Shown here piece by piece: positions 27,232 to 35,438 of a stretch of 64,000 bases of DNA. The position numbers and the translations under genes are program-made. Each line of letters begins with the position of its first letter. Position 1 is the stretch's first letter. Where the stretch lies: contig NZ_JAYGHW010000004.1 in NCBI RefSeq assembly GCF_034932185.1, forward strand, positions 51,860-115,859, given 5' to 3'. The stretch is from Spirulina sp034932185 (GTDB taxonomy: Bacteria; Cyanobacteriota; Cyanobacteriia; Cyanobacteriales; Spirulinaceae). The notes below the pieces were generated by a model. That model made no database searches, was not told where the DNA came from, and saw only the letters and a list, made by a program, of their open reading frames with translations.

Positions 27232-27453
27232 ATGGTTTCATCAGAATTGATCTCAACCTTGAGAGAGTTGAGTCGTTCAGACAAGTTTTAGTTCATGCAA
27301 CTTCCGCTCTCTGAAATTGCTCAACAGGAAACCGACCTCATTAAACCAGAACAGGCTTATCCCGTGTGGTCGCCCTATGGTGCAAACGAAGCAGCAGATA
27401 CGATGTTAAAAGTTTTACAATCTACCCCTACTCAAGATCATGCAGAATTCTGA
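27232..27453 (+). pseudogene. Small cyanobacterial protein gene broken by an in-frame TAG
   Basis: A 74-codon frame begins MVSSELISTLRELSRSDKF at ATG 27232 behind GGAG. It reads a TAG at 27289-27291, and continues FMQLPLSEIAQQETDLI to a TGA at 27451. The whole resembles a family of about 70-residue cyanobacterial proteins with LSRxDKxxxMQxLxxEL at the N-terminus. A single base change (for example TAT to TAG) would explain the stop. It is flanked on both sides by the palindromic repeat. Confidence 0.6.
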
Positions 27454-27484
27454 GTAGGGGCGAAAAATTTTTCGCCCCCACGCC
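27454..27484. repeat. Short-form palindromic repeat
   Basis: This copy of the GGGGCGAAAA...CGCCCC palindrome overlaps the stop region of the broken small gene and faces the end of the ABC1 kinase gene. Confidence 0.75.
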
Positions 27485-27505
27485 TATCCATTCCCGGATT
27501 CCATA

Positions 27506-29446
27506 TTAAACTTGAGCAGCGGGGAGGGAGGGCTTCACCACTGGCTGCACCGTTTCCGGTAAATCCTCCAACAACAACTGACGAATTAACCGCGCCGCCA
27601 CTCGCTCCACCAAACCATTGGCAATGCGGTAGCCCATTTCCTGCATCTCCTGTTTCGCCAGTAAATCCGGCAATAGGGGCAGCACCGCCATCGGGTCAAA
27701 CCCTTGGGTTTCCTGGAGAATTTCCCAAATATTTTTTAAATGGTCGAAATTATTCGTGCTTTTGCCATTTAGCTCCGGCGGCATTGCCATCGGCTCTAAA
27801 CCGATTTGTTGCCGTAGCAATGCTGAAAAATTAAACAGCGTCCGTCGCCCGTAAAGATCCACAGATTGAATAATTTCCTCCGCTAGCCGCTCGCGAATAA
27901 AGGCCCCCCGTTCAGAAAAGAGAAAATCTAAGGTTTGGGTTAACACCTTTTCAAAATCATAATCCGCAGAACTGCGGGCATTGCGCAGCAAATTTTCTAA
28001 GCGATTCCAGCGAAAACTCCCATCTTTAAACAGTAAATCCTTGAGGGAAGCCCGCAGTTGGGGAGCAGGATCCGTGAGTAATCGCTTGGCAATATAGGGA
28101 TAGGCTTTACTGAGTACCTTAAACTCTGGCTCAATACTAATCGCTAACCCTTCCAATGTTACCAAGGAGCGAATAATTAAAGCATAGTAGGCCGGCACAC
28201 GAAAGGGAAACTCATACATCATTTCCGACATTTGATCGGTGATGCTTTTAAAATTTAACTCCGCCACACTGGCCCCTAAAGCATTGCCAAACACATTGGC
28301 TAAAGCCGGAATAATCGGGGTAACATCGGTATCCGGTGTGAGGAAATCCAGATGAATATAATCTTGGGCGAGGGCTTCAAAATCCCGATTCACCAAATGC
28401 ACCACTGCTTCAATGAGGCCGTAGCGTTGATAGGGTTGAATCCGGCTCATCATGCCAAAATCCAGATAGGCGAGCTTGCCGTCGGGGGTGGCCAGGAGGT
28501 TGCCGGGGTGGGGATCGGCGTGGAAAAAGCCATGTTCGAGGAGTTGCCGCAGGGAGCAGGCTACGCCTACTTCCACTAAATGGGTGGCATTAATCCCCTG
28601 AGCTTGGACGGCGGGAAGGTTCGTGAGTTTTGTGCCTTCGATCCATTCCATGGTGAGGACGCGGCGGCCGGTGTAGTCCCAATAGATGCAGGGAATATAA
28701 ATTTCCGGGAGATAACTATAGAGTTGGGCGAATTCTTCAGCGTTGCGCCCCTCTTGGCTATAGTCCATTTCTTCAAAAATGCGCCCGGCAAATTCATCGG
28801 TAATCGCGATTAAATCACTGCGAATCCGCTTAATATTGGCCTGCGCCCACAGGGAAAGACTCCGCATGATGTAGACATCGAGGGTAATGCGGCGAATCAG
28901 GTCGGGGCGTTGGACTTTGACGGCGACGGTTTCCCCGGTTTTGAGTTTGCCTTTGTAGACTTGGCCGAGGGAGGCGGCGGCGACGGGGTTGGCGGAGAGT
29001 TCCGCATAGATGGCTTCGGGGCGATCGCCTAATTCCTCTTCAATAAACCGAAAGGCGATCGCATTATCAAAGGGGGGCAGTTGATCCTGAAGTTTCGCCA
29101 ACTCCTCCATATAGTAGGCGGGAACCAGATCAGGGCGGGTGGATAAAGCCTGCCCCACCTTGATATAGGTGGGCCCCAGTTGAGTAATAATTTCCCGGAG
29201 ATGCACCGCCCGCCGTTGCCGGTTCCGCACCGCCGATCCAGTCAATTTATCCCACCAGAGCCGCCAACCAAACCAGAGAAAGGGAATAATGATGTCCAGC
29301 AAACGGCCCAAAACCTGGAAGGGACGACGACGATAAAAGCTCATGATCCCATCGGGATCATAATGGCCAATTTCCCGCTGCATCGGGTCAGCGTCGCTGG
29401 GAACGGTGAATTGTTTCTGGAAAGGAGAGAGAGAAGCCTCGGCCAT
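27506..29446 (-). CDS. ABC1/AarF/UbiB-family atypical kinase
   Basis: The 646-residue protein has the family's AAASLGQVYKGKLKTGE loop near residue 155, VAVKVQRP, HADPHPGNLL near 310 and DFG near 326. ABC1/UbiB proteins are atypical kinases or ATPases connected to quinone and prenyl-lipid metabolism; in cyanobacteria and chloroplasts several paralogues exist. The usual QR-type inhibitory region is replaced by QALSTRPDLVPAYYMEELAKL. Which quinone or lipid is involved cannot be told. The gene is alone, downstream of hypB on the same strand. Confidence 0.93.
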   Translation of the reverse strand: MAEASLSPFQKQFTVPSDADPMQREIGHYDPDGIMSFYRRRPFQVLGRLLDIIIPFLWFGWRLWWDKLTGSAVRNRQRRAVHLREIITQLGPTYIKVGQALSTRPDLVPAYYMEELAKLQDQLPPFDNAIAFRFIEEELGDRPEAIYAELSANPVAAASLGQVYKGKLKTGETVAVKVQRPDLIRRITLDVYIMRSLSLWAQANIKRIRSDLIAITDEFAGRIFEEMDYSQEGRNAEEFAQLYSYLPEIYIPCIYWDYTGRRVLTMEWIEGTKLTNLPAVQAQGINATHLVEVGVACSLRQLLEHGFFHADPHPGNLLATPDGKLAYLDFGMMSRIQPYQRYGLIEAVVHLVNRDFEALAQDYIHLDFLTPDTDVTPIIPALANVFGNALGASVAELNFKSITDQMSEMMYEFPFRVPAYYALIIRSLVTLEGLAISIEPEFKVLSKAYPYIAKRLLTDPAPQLRASLKDLLFKDGSFRWNRLENLLRNARSSADYDFEKVLTQTLDFLFSERGAFIRERLAEEIIQSVDLYGRRTLFNFSALLRQQIGLEPMAMPPELNGKSTNNFDHLKNIWEILQETQGFDPMAVLPLLPDLLAKQEMQEMGYRIANGLVERVAARLIRQLLLEDLPETVQPVVKPSLPAAQV

Positions 29447-29506
29447 GGGATCTGGGGTGCGGATTAGGAACTTGCAATATATTGTAACAATTCCCTCCCC
29501 CTCCCC

Positions 29507-30319
29507 TCAGGCGAGATCCCCGATCCCCACCCGCTGGTTTTGCAAATAGGCATACCAATCCACCATCCCGACCCCAGTTTTCGCCGATACGGGGAAAATC
29601 GTCGCTGTCGGGTTAATGGCTTGCACATTGGCGAGAGCCATAGCCTGATCAAACCCCACAGCTTCGGCAATATCTAACTTCGTGAGCAACACCACATCCG
29701 CCGATTTAAACAGCGTCGGATATTTCAAGGGCTTATCCTCCCCTTCCGTTGTCGAGAGCAACACCACCCGCAGCGTTTCCCCCAGATCATAGGCGGCGGG
29801 ACAGACGAGATTGCCGACGTTTTCAATGATCAGCAGTTGTAGCCCATCGAGATCTAAATGTTGGGCGGCGGTTAACACCATATCGGCCTCTAAATGGCAG
29901 AGGGTTCCCGTCGTGATTTGAATACTGGGAATCCCCCCAGCGCGGAACCGTTGGGCATCGTTATCGGTTTCGAGATCCCCAACGACTACGCCACAGGCTA
30001 GCCCCACATTTTGGGCAGTGGCCTGTAGCAATGTGGTTTTGCCTGAACCGGGGGAGGAAATCACATTCAACACCAACAGGTTTTTGGCGAGAAAATAGCC
30101 GCGATTGCGTTCAGCAAGGCGATCGTTTTTGGCAAGGACGGATTGGGTGAGATTGAGGGTACGGGGTTGGGAATGCTCAGGGTTGTGATCATGGCGGTGA
30201 CGATGGCCATGGGAATGCTTCGGGTTTTGGCCGTGATCCTGATGATCATGGTGATGGGTGTGATCCGGCGTGAGGATCGTAACACCGTTTTCGCTAACGC
30301 AGCCGCAGGTTCCACACAT
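29507..30319 (-). CDS. hypB: Hydrogenase nickel incorporation GTPase HypB
   Basis: HypB is the GTPase that, with HypA, delivers nickel to [NiFe] hydrogenase. The N-terminus MCGTCGC is the high-affinity metal site, followed by a histidine-rich tract (residues 19-50) that can store nickel. The P-loop SSPGSGKTTLLQ is near residue 92, and metal-site and switch regions follow. A strong GGAGG precedes the ATG, four bases after the hypA stop. It is last in the protease-hypA-hypB order. Confidence 0.96.
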   Translation of the reverse strand: MCGTCGCVSENGVTILTPDHTHHHDHQDHGQNPKHSHGHRHRHDHNPEHSQPRTLNLTQSVLAKNDRLAERNRGYFLAKNLLVLNVISSPGSGKTTLLQATAQNVGLACGVVVGDLETDNDAQRFRAGGIPSIQITTGTLCHLEADMVLTAAQHLDLDGLQLLIIENVGNLVCPAAYDLGETLRVVLLSTTEGEDKPLKYPTLFKSADVVLLTKLDIAEAVGFDQAMALANVQAINPTATIFPVSAKTGVGMVDWYAYLQNQRVGIGDLA

Positions 30320-30322
30320 GAT

Positions 30323-30664
30323 TTAAGAGACCTCCAAAGATTTGAGTTGAATTTCGCGCCCGGTGAGGGTTTGACTGACGAGGGTTTGACAGGTGGGGCA
30401 TTCATAGATCCAATCTGGGGGGGAAAATTGGGTCTGGCATTGAGGGCATTGGCAGGTGACGGGGATCGTTTCGATCGCCAACTCCGCATTTGCGGCGATC
30501 GTCCCCTGGATGGCCACATCAAAGGCAAAATGCAAAGCATCGGGGACAACCCCAGAAGCGGCCCCGATCGCCATCGTTAAGCGGTGAATCTGCCGGGCAT
30601 TTTGAGCCTCAGCATTGCGGAGGGCAATGGCCAGGGTTTCCGCCATTAAGCTGAGTTCGTGCAT
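30323..30664 (-). CDS. hypA: Hydrogenase maturation factor HypA
   Basis: HypA is the nickel chaperone partner of HypB. The N-terminal MHE nickel-binding motif (MHELSLMAETL) is intact. A zinc site is formed by two CxxC pairs, CPQC near 73 and CPTC near 91. Length 113 is standard. The start overlaps the end of the protease gene by 19 bases, so the three genes are one operon. Confidence 0.96.
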   Translation of the reverse strand: MHELSLMAETLAIALRNAEAQNARQIHRLTMAIGAASGVVPDALHFAFDVAIQGTIAANAELAIETIPVTCQCPQCQTQFSPPDWIYECPTCQTLVSQTLTGREIQLKSLEVS

Positions 30665-31116
30665 GGGGTTGCCTGGGGGGTGAGGGTGGTTTCAAGCCAG
30701 GCGATCGCCTCCTCCATAGCCTGCTGTGTCATCGCCGAAAAATGCTCCCCAAAGCTAAAATCACCAGCCGGGATCAACAACCAGGAGGCTTCCGGTATCC
30801 GGCCATAGAGTTGTTTCGTCAAGCTTAACAACAGCGGCGGCGTAAGGTGATGGCCGAGGGGGGTGAGGTGGTCATCGGCTTGAATCGGTTGAATGATCAC
30901 GGGATGGTGGAGGGCAGGTTCCGGCACAGCATAGGCATCAATGAACCATACCCGTTCAACGAGGGCCAACGTCAGGGCCAGTTCCGGCGTGAGTTGATGA
31001 CAGGCTTCAACCTGTAGGTGGGGGATCTGCCAATCCGCCACGGTTTGGGCGATGGCCTGACCCACCCCATCATCACAACGGAGCGTATTTCCATAACCAA
31101 TCAGCAATCGGGTCAT
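30646..31116 (-). CDS. hoxW: [NiFe] hydrogenase maturation protease
   Basis: The start is ATG 31116 (MTRLLIGYGN); TTG codons upstream are less likely. The 156-residue enzyme removes the C-terminal extension of the hydrogenase large subunit after metal insertion. Motif GYGNTLRCDDGVGQAIA holds the conserved Asp that binds nickel. HQLTPELA and the later His region agree. Cyanobacteria use HoxW for the bidirectional and HupW for the uptake enzyme. The HoxW call rests on overall resemblance and is less certain than the family. Confidence 0.85.
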   Translation of the reverse strand: MTRLLIGYGNTLRCDDGVGQAIAQTVADWQIPHLQVEACHQLTPELALTLALVERVWFIDAYAVPEPALHHPVIIQPIQADDHLTPLGHHLTPPLLLSLTKQLYGRIPEASWLLIPAGDFSFGEHFSAMTQQAMEEAIAWLETTLTPQATPCTNSA

Positions 31117-31270
31117 GTGGTGCAACAAACTAAGCTAGTTCTAGCCTAAAAGGGAATTGCATCCTTATCCCAATTCCTTAGAATCTCTTTAACCTTGGGA
31201 TGGATGGCAACCGCACATTTATGGAATTGCGCCTCAGCAACTTGTGGGAAGAGTATCTTTACTGTTCACG

Positions 31271-31732
31271 ATGGGAATTTTGACAATGACCGTTGCAACC
31301 TGGATCTGGCTACTGGTGGGCTTAACCCTCTGCGCCCTAGAATTCATTCTGCCGACGAAACCACAATTGCGTTTTGCGGCTCTCTTTCCCGGTCTGCTGG
31401 CCTTGATTATTTTCTTCTTTGTCTGGCGCTATAGCTTTTTTATCGATCAGCCCCAGTTACAAATTTTGTATTGGATGACCCTCTCCATGGTGTCGGTGAT
31501 TTGGATCCGCCCGATGTTGTTTCCCAGAACAGGCTATCGGGAAATTGTCACCACTGAGGCGGTCAGCTTAACGGCCTTTCAGCCCGGTGAACTGGGGCGG
31601 GTGCTCTATGAGGGGGTATCTTGGCCAGCACGTTGTGAGCCAGGGAGTGGGGCCATTGCTCCCCAACAGACCCTCTACGTTCTCGCTCAGGAGGGGAACA
31701 CGCTGATTGTCACCCCCAAGCTCGATCCCTAA
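31271..31732 (+). CDS. NfeD-like membrane protein
   Basis: I take ATG 31271 (MGILTMTVATW); 31244 and 31286 are alternatives. Two to three hydrophobic segments (about residues 7-75) are followed by a small beta-barrel of OB type (LGRVLYEGVSWPARCEPG, LYVLAQEGNTLIVTPKL). This is the NfeD plan, usually paired with a membrane protease or SPFH/flotillin protein. No such partner is adjacent. It diverges from the hydrogenase-maturation operon. Confidence 0.78.
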   Translation: MGILTMTVATWIWLLVGLTLCALEFILPTKPQLRFAALFPGLLALIIFFFVWRYSFFIDQPQLQILYWMTLSMVSVIWIRPMLFPRTGYREIVTTEAVSLTAFQPGELGRVLYEGVSWPARCEPGSGAIAPQQTLYVLAQEGNTLIVTPKLDP

Positions 31733-31735
31733 GGA

Positions 31736-31757
31736 GGGGCGACAATGTTTCGCCCCC
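31736..31757. repeat. Degenerate short-form palindromic repeat, terminator-like
   Basis: GGGGCGACAATGTTTCGCCC lies three bases after the NfeD-like stop. A hairpin there could end transcription between the convergent NfeD-like and ABC ATPase genes. Confidence 0.55.
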
Positions 31758-31801
31758 AGGTTGGCGGTGAGGACGTTCGGCCGAGCCATCGGAGGAGGAA
31801 C

Positions 31802-32551
31802 TTAGGCGGCTAAGGGTGCTTCGCCTTGGAAAAAAGCCACTGGCCCACCATAGGCCCGCTTGAGGATGTTTTCCTCAAAAACCATCGGGCGCGGCCCCGC
31901 CGCAATGAGTTCCCGATTGAGGACGATTAAATCTTGAAAATGGGTGATGGATTCCCCTAAATCGTGGTTAACCACTAATACGGTTTTACCGGCGTTGGCC
32001 AATTCTTGGAAAATTGTGAAAATAATCGCCTCAGTTTTTTGATCCACGCCGACAAAGGGTTCATCAAAACAGAAAATTGCTGCCTCTTGGGCGAGGGAGC
32101 GGGCTAAAAACACCCGTTGCTGTTGACCGCCGGAGAGTTGCCCAAGGGGGCGATCGCCATAGTCCCCCATCCCCACCCGTTCTAGGGCGGCTCGGGCCGC
32201 TTGGCGACTCCTGGGGGAAAAGCGTCGCCCCCAACCCGTTTGCCGCACCCGTCCCATTAACACCACATCCCACACGGTGACGGGATAAGTCCAATCGATT
32301 TGGCTGCGTTGGGGGACGTAGGCGACTTGCGCCAATTGTTGCTGGAGGGGGCGGCCGTTGTAGTCAATCTGGCCGGTGGTGTGGGGGATGAGGCCGAGCA
32401 TGGCTTTAATCAGGCTACTTTTACCGGCTCCATTGGGGCCAATAATGCCGGTGACGCGGCTGGGAAAAATCTCTAAGCTAATATCCCGCAGCGCTTCAAC
32501 GGTGCGGTAACGAACGGCGAGGTGTTGGATGGAGAGGGTGCGATCGCTCAT
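31802..32551 (-). CDS. Metal (Mn/Zn-type) ABC transporter ATP-binding protein
   Basis: The 249-residue protein has Walker A GPNGAGKSSLIKAM near 38, the signature LSGGQQQRVFLARSLAQ near 139 and Walker B IFCFDEPFVGVD near 160. VAYVPQRSQIDWTYPVTVWD is typical of the manganese/zinc/iron chelate class (MntA/ZnuC type). It would energise metal uptake across the plasma membrane. No permease or binding-protein gene is beside it, so it either serves a remote system or is an orphan. The precise metal is not determinable. Confidence 0.88.
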   Translation of the reverse strand: MSDRTLSIQHLAVRYRTVEALRDISLEIFPSRVTGIIGPNGAGKSSLIKAMLGLIPHTTGQIDYNGRPLQQQLAQVAYVPQRSQIDWTYPVTVWDVVLMGRVRQTGWGRRFSPRSRQAARAALERVGMGDYGDRPLGQLSGGQQQRVFLARSLAQEAAIFCFDEPFVGVDQKTEAIIFTIFQELANAGKTVLVVNHDLGESITHFQDLIVLNRELIAAGPRPMVFEENILKRAYGGPVAFFQGEAPLAA

Positions 32552-32613
32552 GGCTTGGCGGGTGGGATTCCAACCCTAGCCTAACAAAAAATGAAAACAA
32601 TATGATAAAGCTT

Positions 32614-32627
32614 GGTGCGATCGCACC
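32614..32627. promoter_or_regulatory. Perfect palindrome upstream of the metal ABC ATPase gene
   Basis: GGTGCGATCGCACC lies 63 bases upstream of the ATPase start. It is an HIP1 octamer extended to a 14-base dyad. It might be an operator for a metal regulator, but HIP1 is so common here that chance is a fair explanation. Confidence 0.25.
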
Positions 32628-32667
32628 GAGGACATTGATCCAGAATTGAGGCGGAGAACAGAGCAGC

Positions 32668-32719
32668 GTGGGGGCGTTGGCGTAAACCTGCCGGAGGCAC
32701 AAAAATTTTTCGCCCCTAC
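32668..32719. repeat. Long-form palindromic repeat
   Basis: This is a full copy of the GGGGCGTTGGCGTAAACC...TTTTTCGCCCC element in the 300-base gap between the divergent ABC ATPase and DUF2062 genes. Besides this repeat and the palindrome above, nothing else is seen in the gap. Confidence 0.75.
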
Positions 32720-32851
32720 ATCAAGGAATGGTCAAGGCTCACAAACTCAATAAACAAAATTGAAGGGGTGATCTTGATCTCCCTATACCCTCAGGCCGTG
32801 GGTTTGGTTGGAAGCACGATAAAATAAGGGGAATCCCAAGGCTTCTGAAAT

Positions 32852-33364
32852 GTGATCAAAACGATTCCTAAACAGCCTGAAGGCCGCTCCCGCCATCGGT
32901 GGTGGTCGAGACACATTCATTATTACTACTATCGACTGTTGCGCCTCCAGGATAGCCCAGAGGCGATCGCCCGTGGGGCCACAGTGGGTGTATTTTGGGG
33001 GTTCTTCCCCTTTTTCGGGTTACAAATGGTGCTAGCAGTGATGACAGCCACTCTAGTACGGGGCAATCGCTTGGTAGCGATGGCCACAACTTGGGTGAGT
33101 AATCCCTTCACCTATGTACCCATCTATGCCTTTAACTTCCACGTCGGCCAAATCCTGCTCCGCTTCCAAGATATCGACCTTACTGATGTGGATTGGACAT
33201 CTTCAGACCTGTTTTATTTAGGGGGCAAGTTTGCCCTAACGTTGGGGCTGGGCTGTTTTGTGGTGGGGAGTATTGTAGCGATGCTCACCTACAGCTTGAC
33301 GGTTCCGGCACTGTATCGGTTGCGCCGGCTCCGTCATCATCGTCGTTGTCGTTCCCGCCGTTAA
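32852..33364 (+). CDS. DUF2062 membrane protein
   Basis: The start is a GTG at 32852 (MIKTIPKQPEG). The 170-residue protein has two or three hydrophobic segments. SPEAIARGATVGVFWGFFPF followed by GLQMVLA is the DUF2062 hallmark. The family is widespread and uncharacterised; some members accompany glycosyltransferases. The C-terminus is a run of Arg and His. The stop overlaps the stop of the IF-3 gene on the other strand by four bases. Confidence 0.82.
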   Translation: MIKTIPKQPEGRSRHRWWSRHIHYYYYRLLRLQDSPEAIARGATVGVFWGFFPFFGLQMVLAVMTATLVRGNRLVAMATTWVSNPFTYVPIYAFNFHVGQILLRFQDIDLTDVDWTSSDLFYLGGKFALTLGLGCFVVGSIVAMLTYSLTVPALYRLRRLRHHRRCRSRR

Positions 33365-33828
33365 GCGGGGGTCAGTTGCAGGATCAAGCTGCGGCGGTCA
33401 AAGGTTTGGACGGTGGCGGCTTTGCCTAAATCCGCCACGACCCGTTCTAGGAGTTGCGCGGCGCGATCGCGGTGTTGGTGTTCCCGACCCCGGAGGCGGA
33501 CTTGAAACTTAACGGGATTGCCCTGCTCTAACCATTTAATCGCCCGGTCAATGCGCACGGTATAGTCAGAATCCCCCACATTGGGGCGCAGTTTCACCTC
33601 TTTGAGGGTGGGCTTTGAGGATTGGCGCTGGCGTTTTTTCTGTTGGTATTGATGTTTGCCATAGTCCAAAAGCTTGGCGACGGGAGCTTCTTTACTATCG
33701 GAAACGACGACGAGATCAAGACCCACTTGCTTGGCGAGGAGAAGGGCCTCACTGGTTTCCGTTAGGCCCCGGTTATTGTTTTCATGGTCGATCAGCAGCA
33801 CATGGGTGGATCTGATCTGATGGTTCAT
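33361..33828 (-). CDS. infC: Translation initiation factor IF-3 (short form)
   Basis: The start is ATG 33828 (MNHQIRSTHV); the frame is open to 33912 but upstream residues do not resemble IF-3. The N-domain reads NHQIRSTHVLLIDHENNNRG and the linker LLDYGKHQYQQKKRQRQ. The C-domain has LKEVKLRPNVGDSDY and KFQVRLRGREHQHRD. IF-3 binds the 30S subunit and controls start-codon choice. At 155 residues it lacks part of the usual C-terminal end, and PVAKLLDYGK departs from the common PVCRIMDYGK. It may be a second, divergent IF-3 paralogue rather than the main infC. Confidence 0.85.
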   Translation of the reverse strand: MNHQIRSTHVLLIDHENNNRGLTETSEALLLAKQVGLDLVVVSDSKEAPVAKLLDYGKHQYQQKKRQRQSSKPTLKEVKLRPNVGDSDYTVRIDRAIKWLEQGNPVKFQVRLRGREHQHRDRAAQLLERVVADLGKAATVQTFDRRSLILQLTPA

Positions 33829-34126
33829 GGGTTGTTTTATAGCGATAGTCCTAAGTCTCCAAATGAAAAAATAAGGGGAATTTATCCCTAGCGTAACGCA
33901 GTCTTTCCCCATCGATCTCTATCCAGCGTCAGATCATGCCTAAATATTCATATTTTTTTAAAGTTTAGGGCGATCGCCCTCCCCTTAGCAGTGGGGAGCC
34001 TTGGGAAGTTCTGTAACAATTGCTACCTTTTTTGTAACAAATGGGTTTTTGAGATGGGGCGAAGTGATATCTTGAGAACATGGCTGAAGAGATAAAACCA
34101 TTCCCAAAGCATCGAAGGAGTTTATT

Positions 34127-34291
34127 ATGTTAAACCAATCCCGCAAAGAAATCCTCCAAAACACCGCCGCCAACCACCGCGACAATCTCCGCAAGAGCTT
34201 ACAGCGTCGCCTCGAAGCTGCCCGTTCTTCCGGGAATGACGATTTGGTGCGCAAACTAGAAGCGGAAGCCGAGTATTTAGGGATGAACTAG
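34127..34291 (+). CDS. Small conserved-looking basic protein, 54 residues
   Basis: The frame starts at ATG 34127 with a strong GAAGGAG seven bases upstream. The product begins MLNQSRKEILQNTAANHRDN and ends AEAEYLGMN. It is predicted to be almost wholly helical, with alternating Arg and Glu (LRKSLQRRLEAAR). I recall similar short cyanobacterial proteins but no function. The strong ribosome site, the coding-like codon use and the gap of about 300 bases upstream support it as real. A GATCCCCCC-type repeat follows immediately. Confidence 0.7.
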   Translation: MLNQSRKEILQNTAANHRDNLRKSLQRRLEAARSSGNDDLVRKLEAEAEYLGMN

Positions 34292-34293
34292 AA

Positions 34294-34431
34294 GAGATCC
34301 CCCCCTGCCCCCCCTTGAAAAAGGGGGGGTTTTGCATTTAACCCCCTTATTAAGGGGGTCGGCGTAGCCGGGGGGATCGTGAGCCTCAGTGCGAAGAGAG
34401 ATCCCCCCTGCCCCCCTTGAAAAAGGGGGGG
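34294..34431. repeat. Two direct copies of the GATCCCCCC...AAAAAGGGGGG inverted repeat
   Basis: Copies at 34294-34331 and 34397-34431 each form a C-run/G-run hairpin. Between them ACCCCCTTATTAAGGGGGT is a further palindrome. The cluster fills the space between the small basic protein gene and the end of the Tab2 gene, where it could act as a two-way terminator. Confidence 0.7.
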
Positions 34432-34439
34432 TTTGGTTT

Positions 34440-35219
34440 TCAGTGATCCGCAAGGAGCCAGAAGCCGGTGAAGGTGATGGCGGAATCGTCGGGTTGGATT
34501 AATAGGAAATGGAGGCCGTGGCTGGTTTGGCGTTGCTGCTCGTAGTGGGCGGCTCCTTGGGCCATTTCCCCATCGGCAAAGGTGACGAAGACAAAGCGAT
34601 CGCTCAATCCTGCCTCTAAAATCAATCCCCCTGATTCCCCGACTTCCGTGGGGATGTAGTGGAGGGCGAAGGGTTGGACTTGATCGAGCCATTGGGCGAG
34701 GGAGCGCGATCGCCTCCCCCCATAAACCACAACTCCAGGGATGGGGGTGGTGATGCTCAATCCTTGGGCGAGGGGATCGCGGGCAATGTGTCGGTAGGGA
34801 ATGGGGCGATCGCGCCACAGTTCCCAATCTCCGGCGGGGAAGGAGGCAAACCGCCATTGTTCGCCCCAGAGTTGTTCGGGGATGGCTTGGGGGGGTGGGG
34901 AGGGGATTTGGAGGAGGCTGGGGCCAAAGCGTTGGGCGAGGTGGGCTTTGATGGCGGGGGTGTGGCGGGTGGGGATGACGTTCAGGTTGAGGGGTTGGGC
35001 CGCGGTGGTGAGGAGGCCGAGGGCTTCGGGGCGAAAGAGGGCGAGGGTTCCGGTGATGTCTGCCTGTTGGAGTTGGGCGGTGAGCCAAGGGGCATTTAAG
35101 GCGCTCTGTTCAATGGTTGCGTCAATTGCGATCGTGCCGGTGGCGTTACAGAGGCAAAAATACCAACGGTTTTGTTCTGTGGGGTGGCGGTAGAGGTCTC
35201 CTTGCCAATTATCAAGCAT
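34440..35219 (-). CDS. Tab2/Atab2-like RNA-binding protein (DUF1092)
   Basis: The 259-residue protein begins NWQGDLYRHPTEQNRWYFCL, fitting the DUF1092 pattern W..D.YR.P....W. LTAQLQQADITGTLALFRPE and NVIPTRHTPAIKAHLAQRF are further family blocks. In algae and plants Tab2/Atab2 binds psaB mRNA and supports photosystem I translation; cyanobacterial members are less well studied. Length is close to the usual 270-290 residues. Confidence 0.8.
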   Translation of the reverse strand: MLDNWQGDLYRHPTEQNRWYFCLCNATGTIAIDATIEQSALNAPWLTAQLQQADITGTLALFRPEALGLLTTAAQPLNLNVIPTRHTPAIKAHLAQRFGPSLLQIPSPPPQAIPEQLWGEQWRFASFPAGDWELWRDRPIPYRHIARDPLAQGLSITTPIPGVVVYGGRRSRSLAQWLDQVQPFALHYIPTEVGESGGLILEAGLSDRFVFVTFADGEMAQGAAHYEQQRQTSHGLHFLLIQPDDSAITFTGFWLLADH

Positions 35220-35262
35220 TGTTCAATCCTCAAGGGGCAGTTTTGAGCATAACTGAAAACTG

Positions 35263-35370
35263 CTAGAAACTGGGTTGCCGCTATTCCCTCGTTTCCCCTG
35301 ACAACAACTAGAAACCGGGTTGCGCTCTTCCCTCGTTTCTGCCTGGACTCGCACAAAAACCCGGTTTCTT
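35263..35370. repeat. GAAACCGGGTT repeat cluster
   Basis: Two direct units, CTAGAAACTGGGTTGCCG with CTATTCCCTCGTTTC (35263-35294) and CTAGAAACCGGGTTGCGC with TCTTCCCTCGTTTC (35308-35340), are followed by an inverted unit AAACCCGGTTTCTT (35357-35370). The cluster lies upstream of the STAND ATPase gene and could form alternative stems. Confidence 0.65.
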
Positions 35371-35438
35371 ATCTTGTAGAGAAGAAAGGTTCTGTCCCTT
35401 GGCTATCATAAAAGGATGGCTGGTTGGGGATAAAAGCG

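Noticed and set aside
34288..35088. Minus-strand 266-residue proline/arginine/histidine-rich frame
   Set aside because: It overlaps the Tab2-like gene in another frame on the same strand and its composition is typical of an out-of-frame reading of GC-rich coding DNA.
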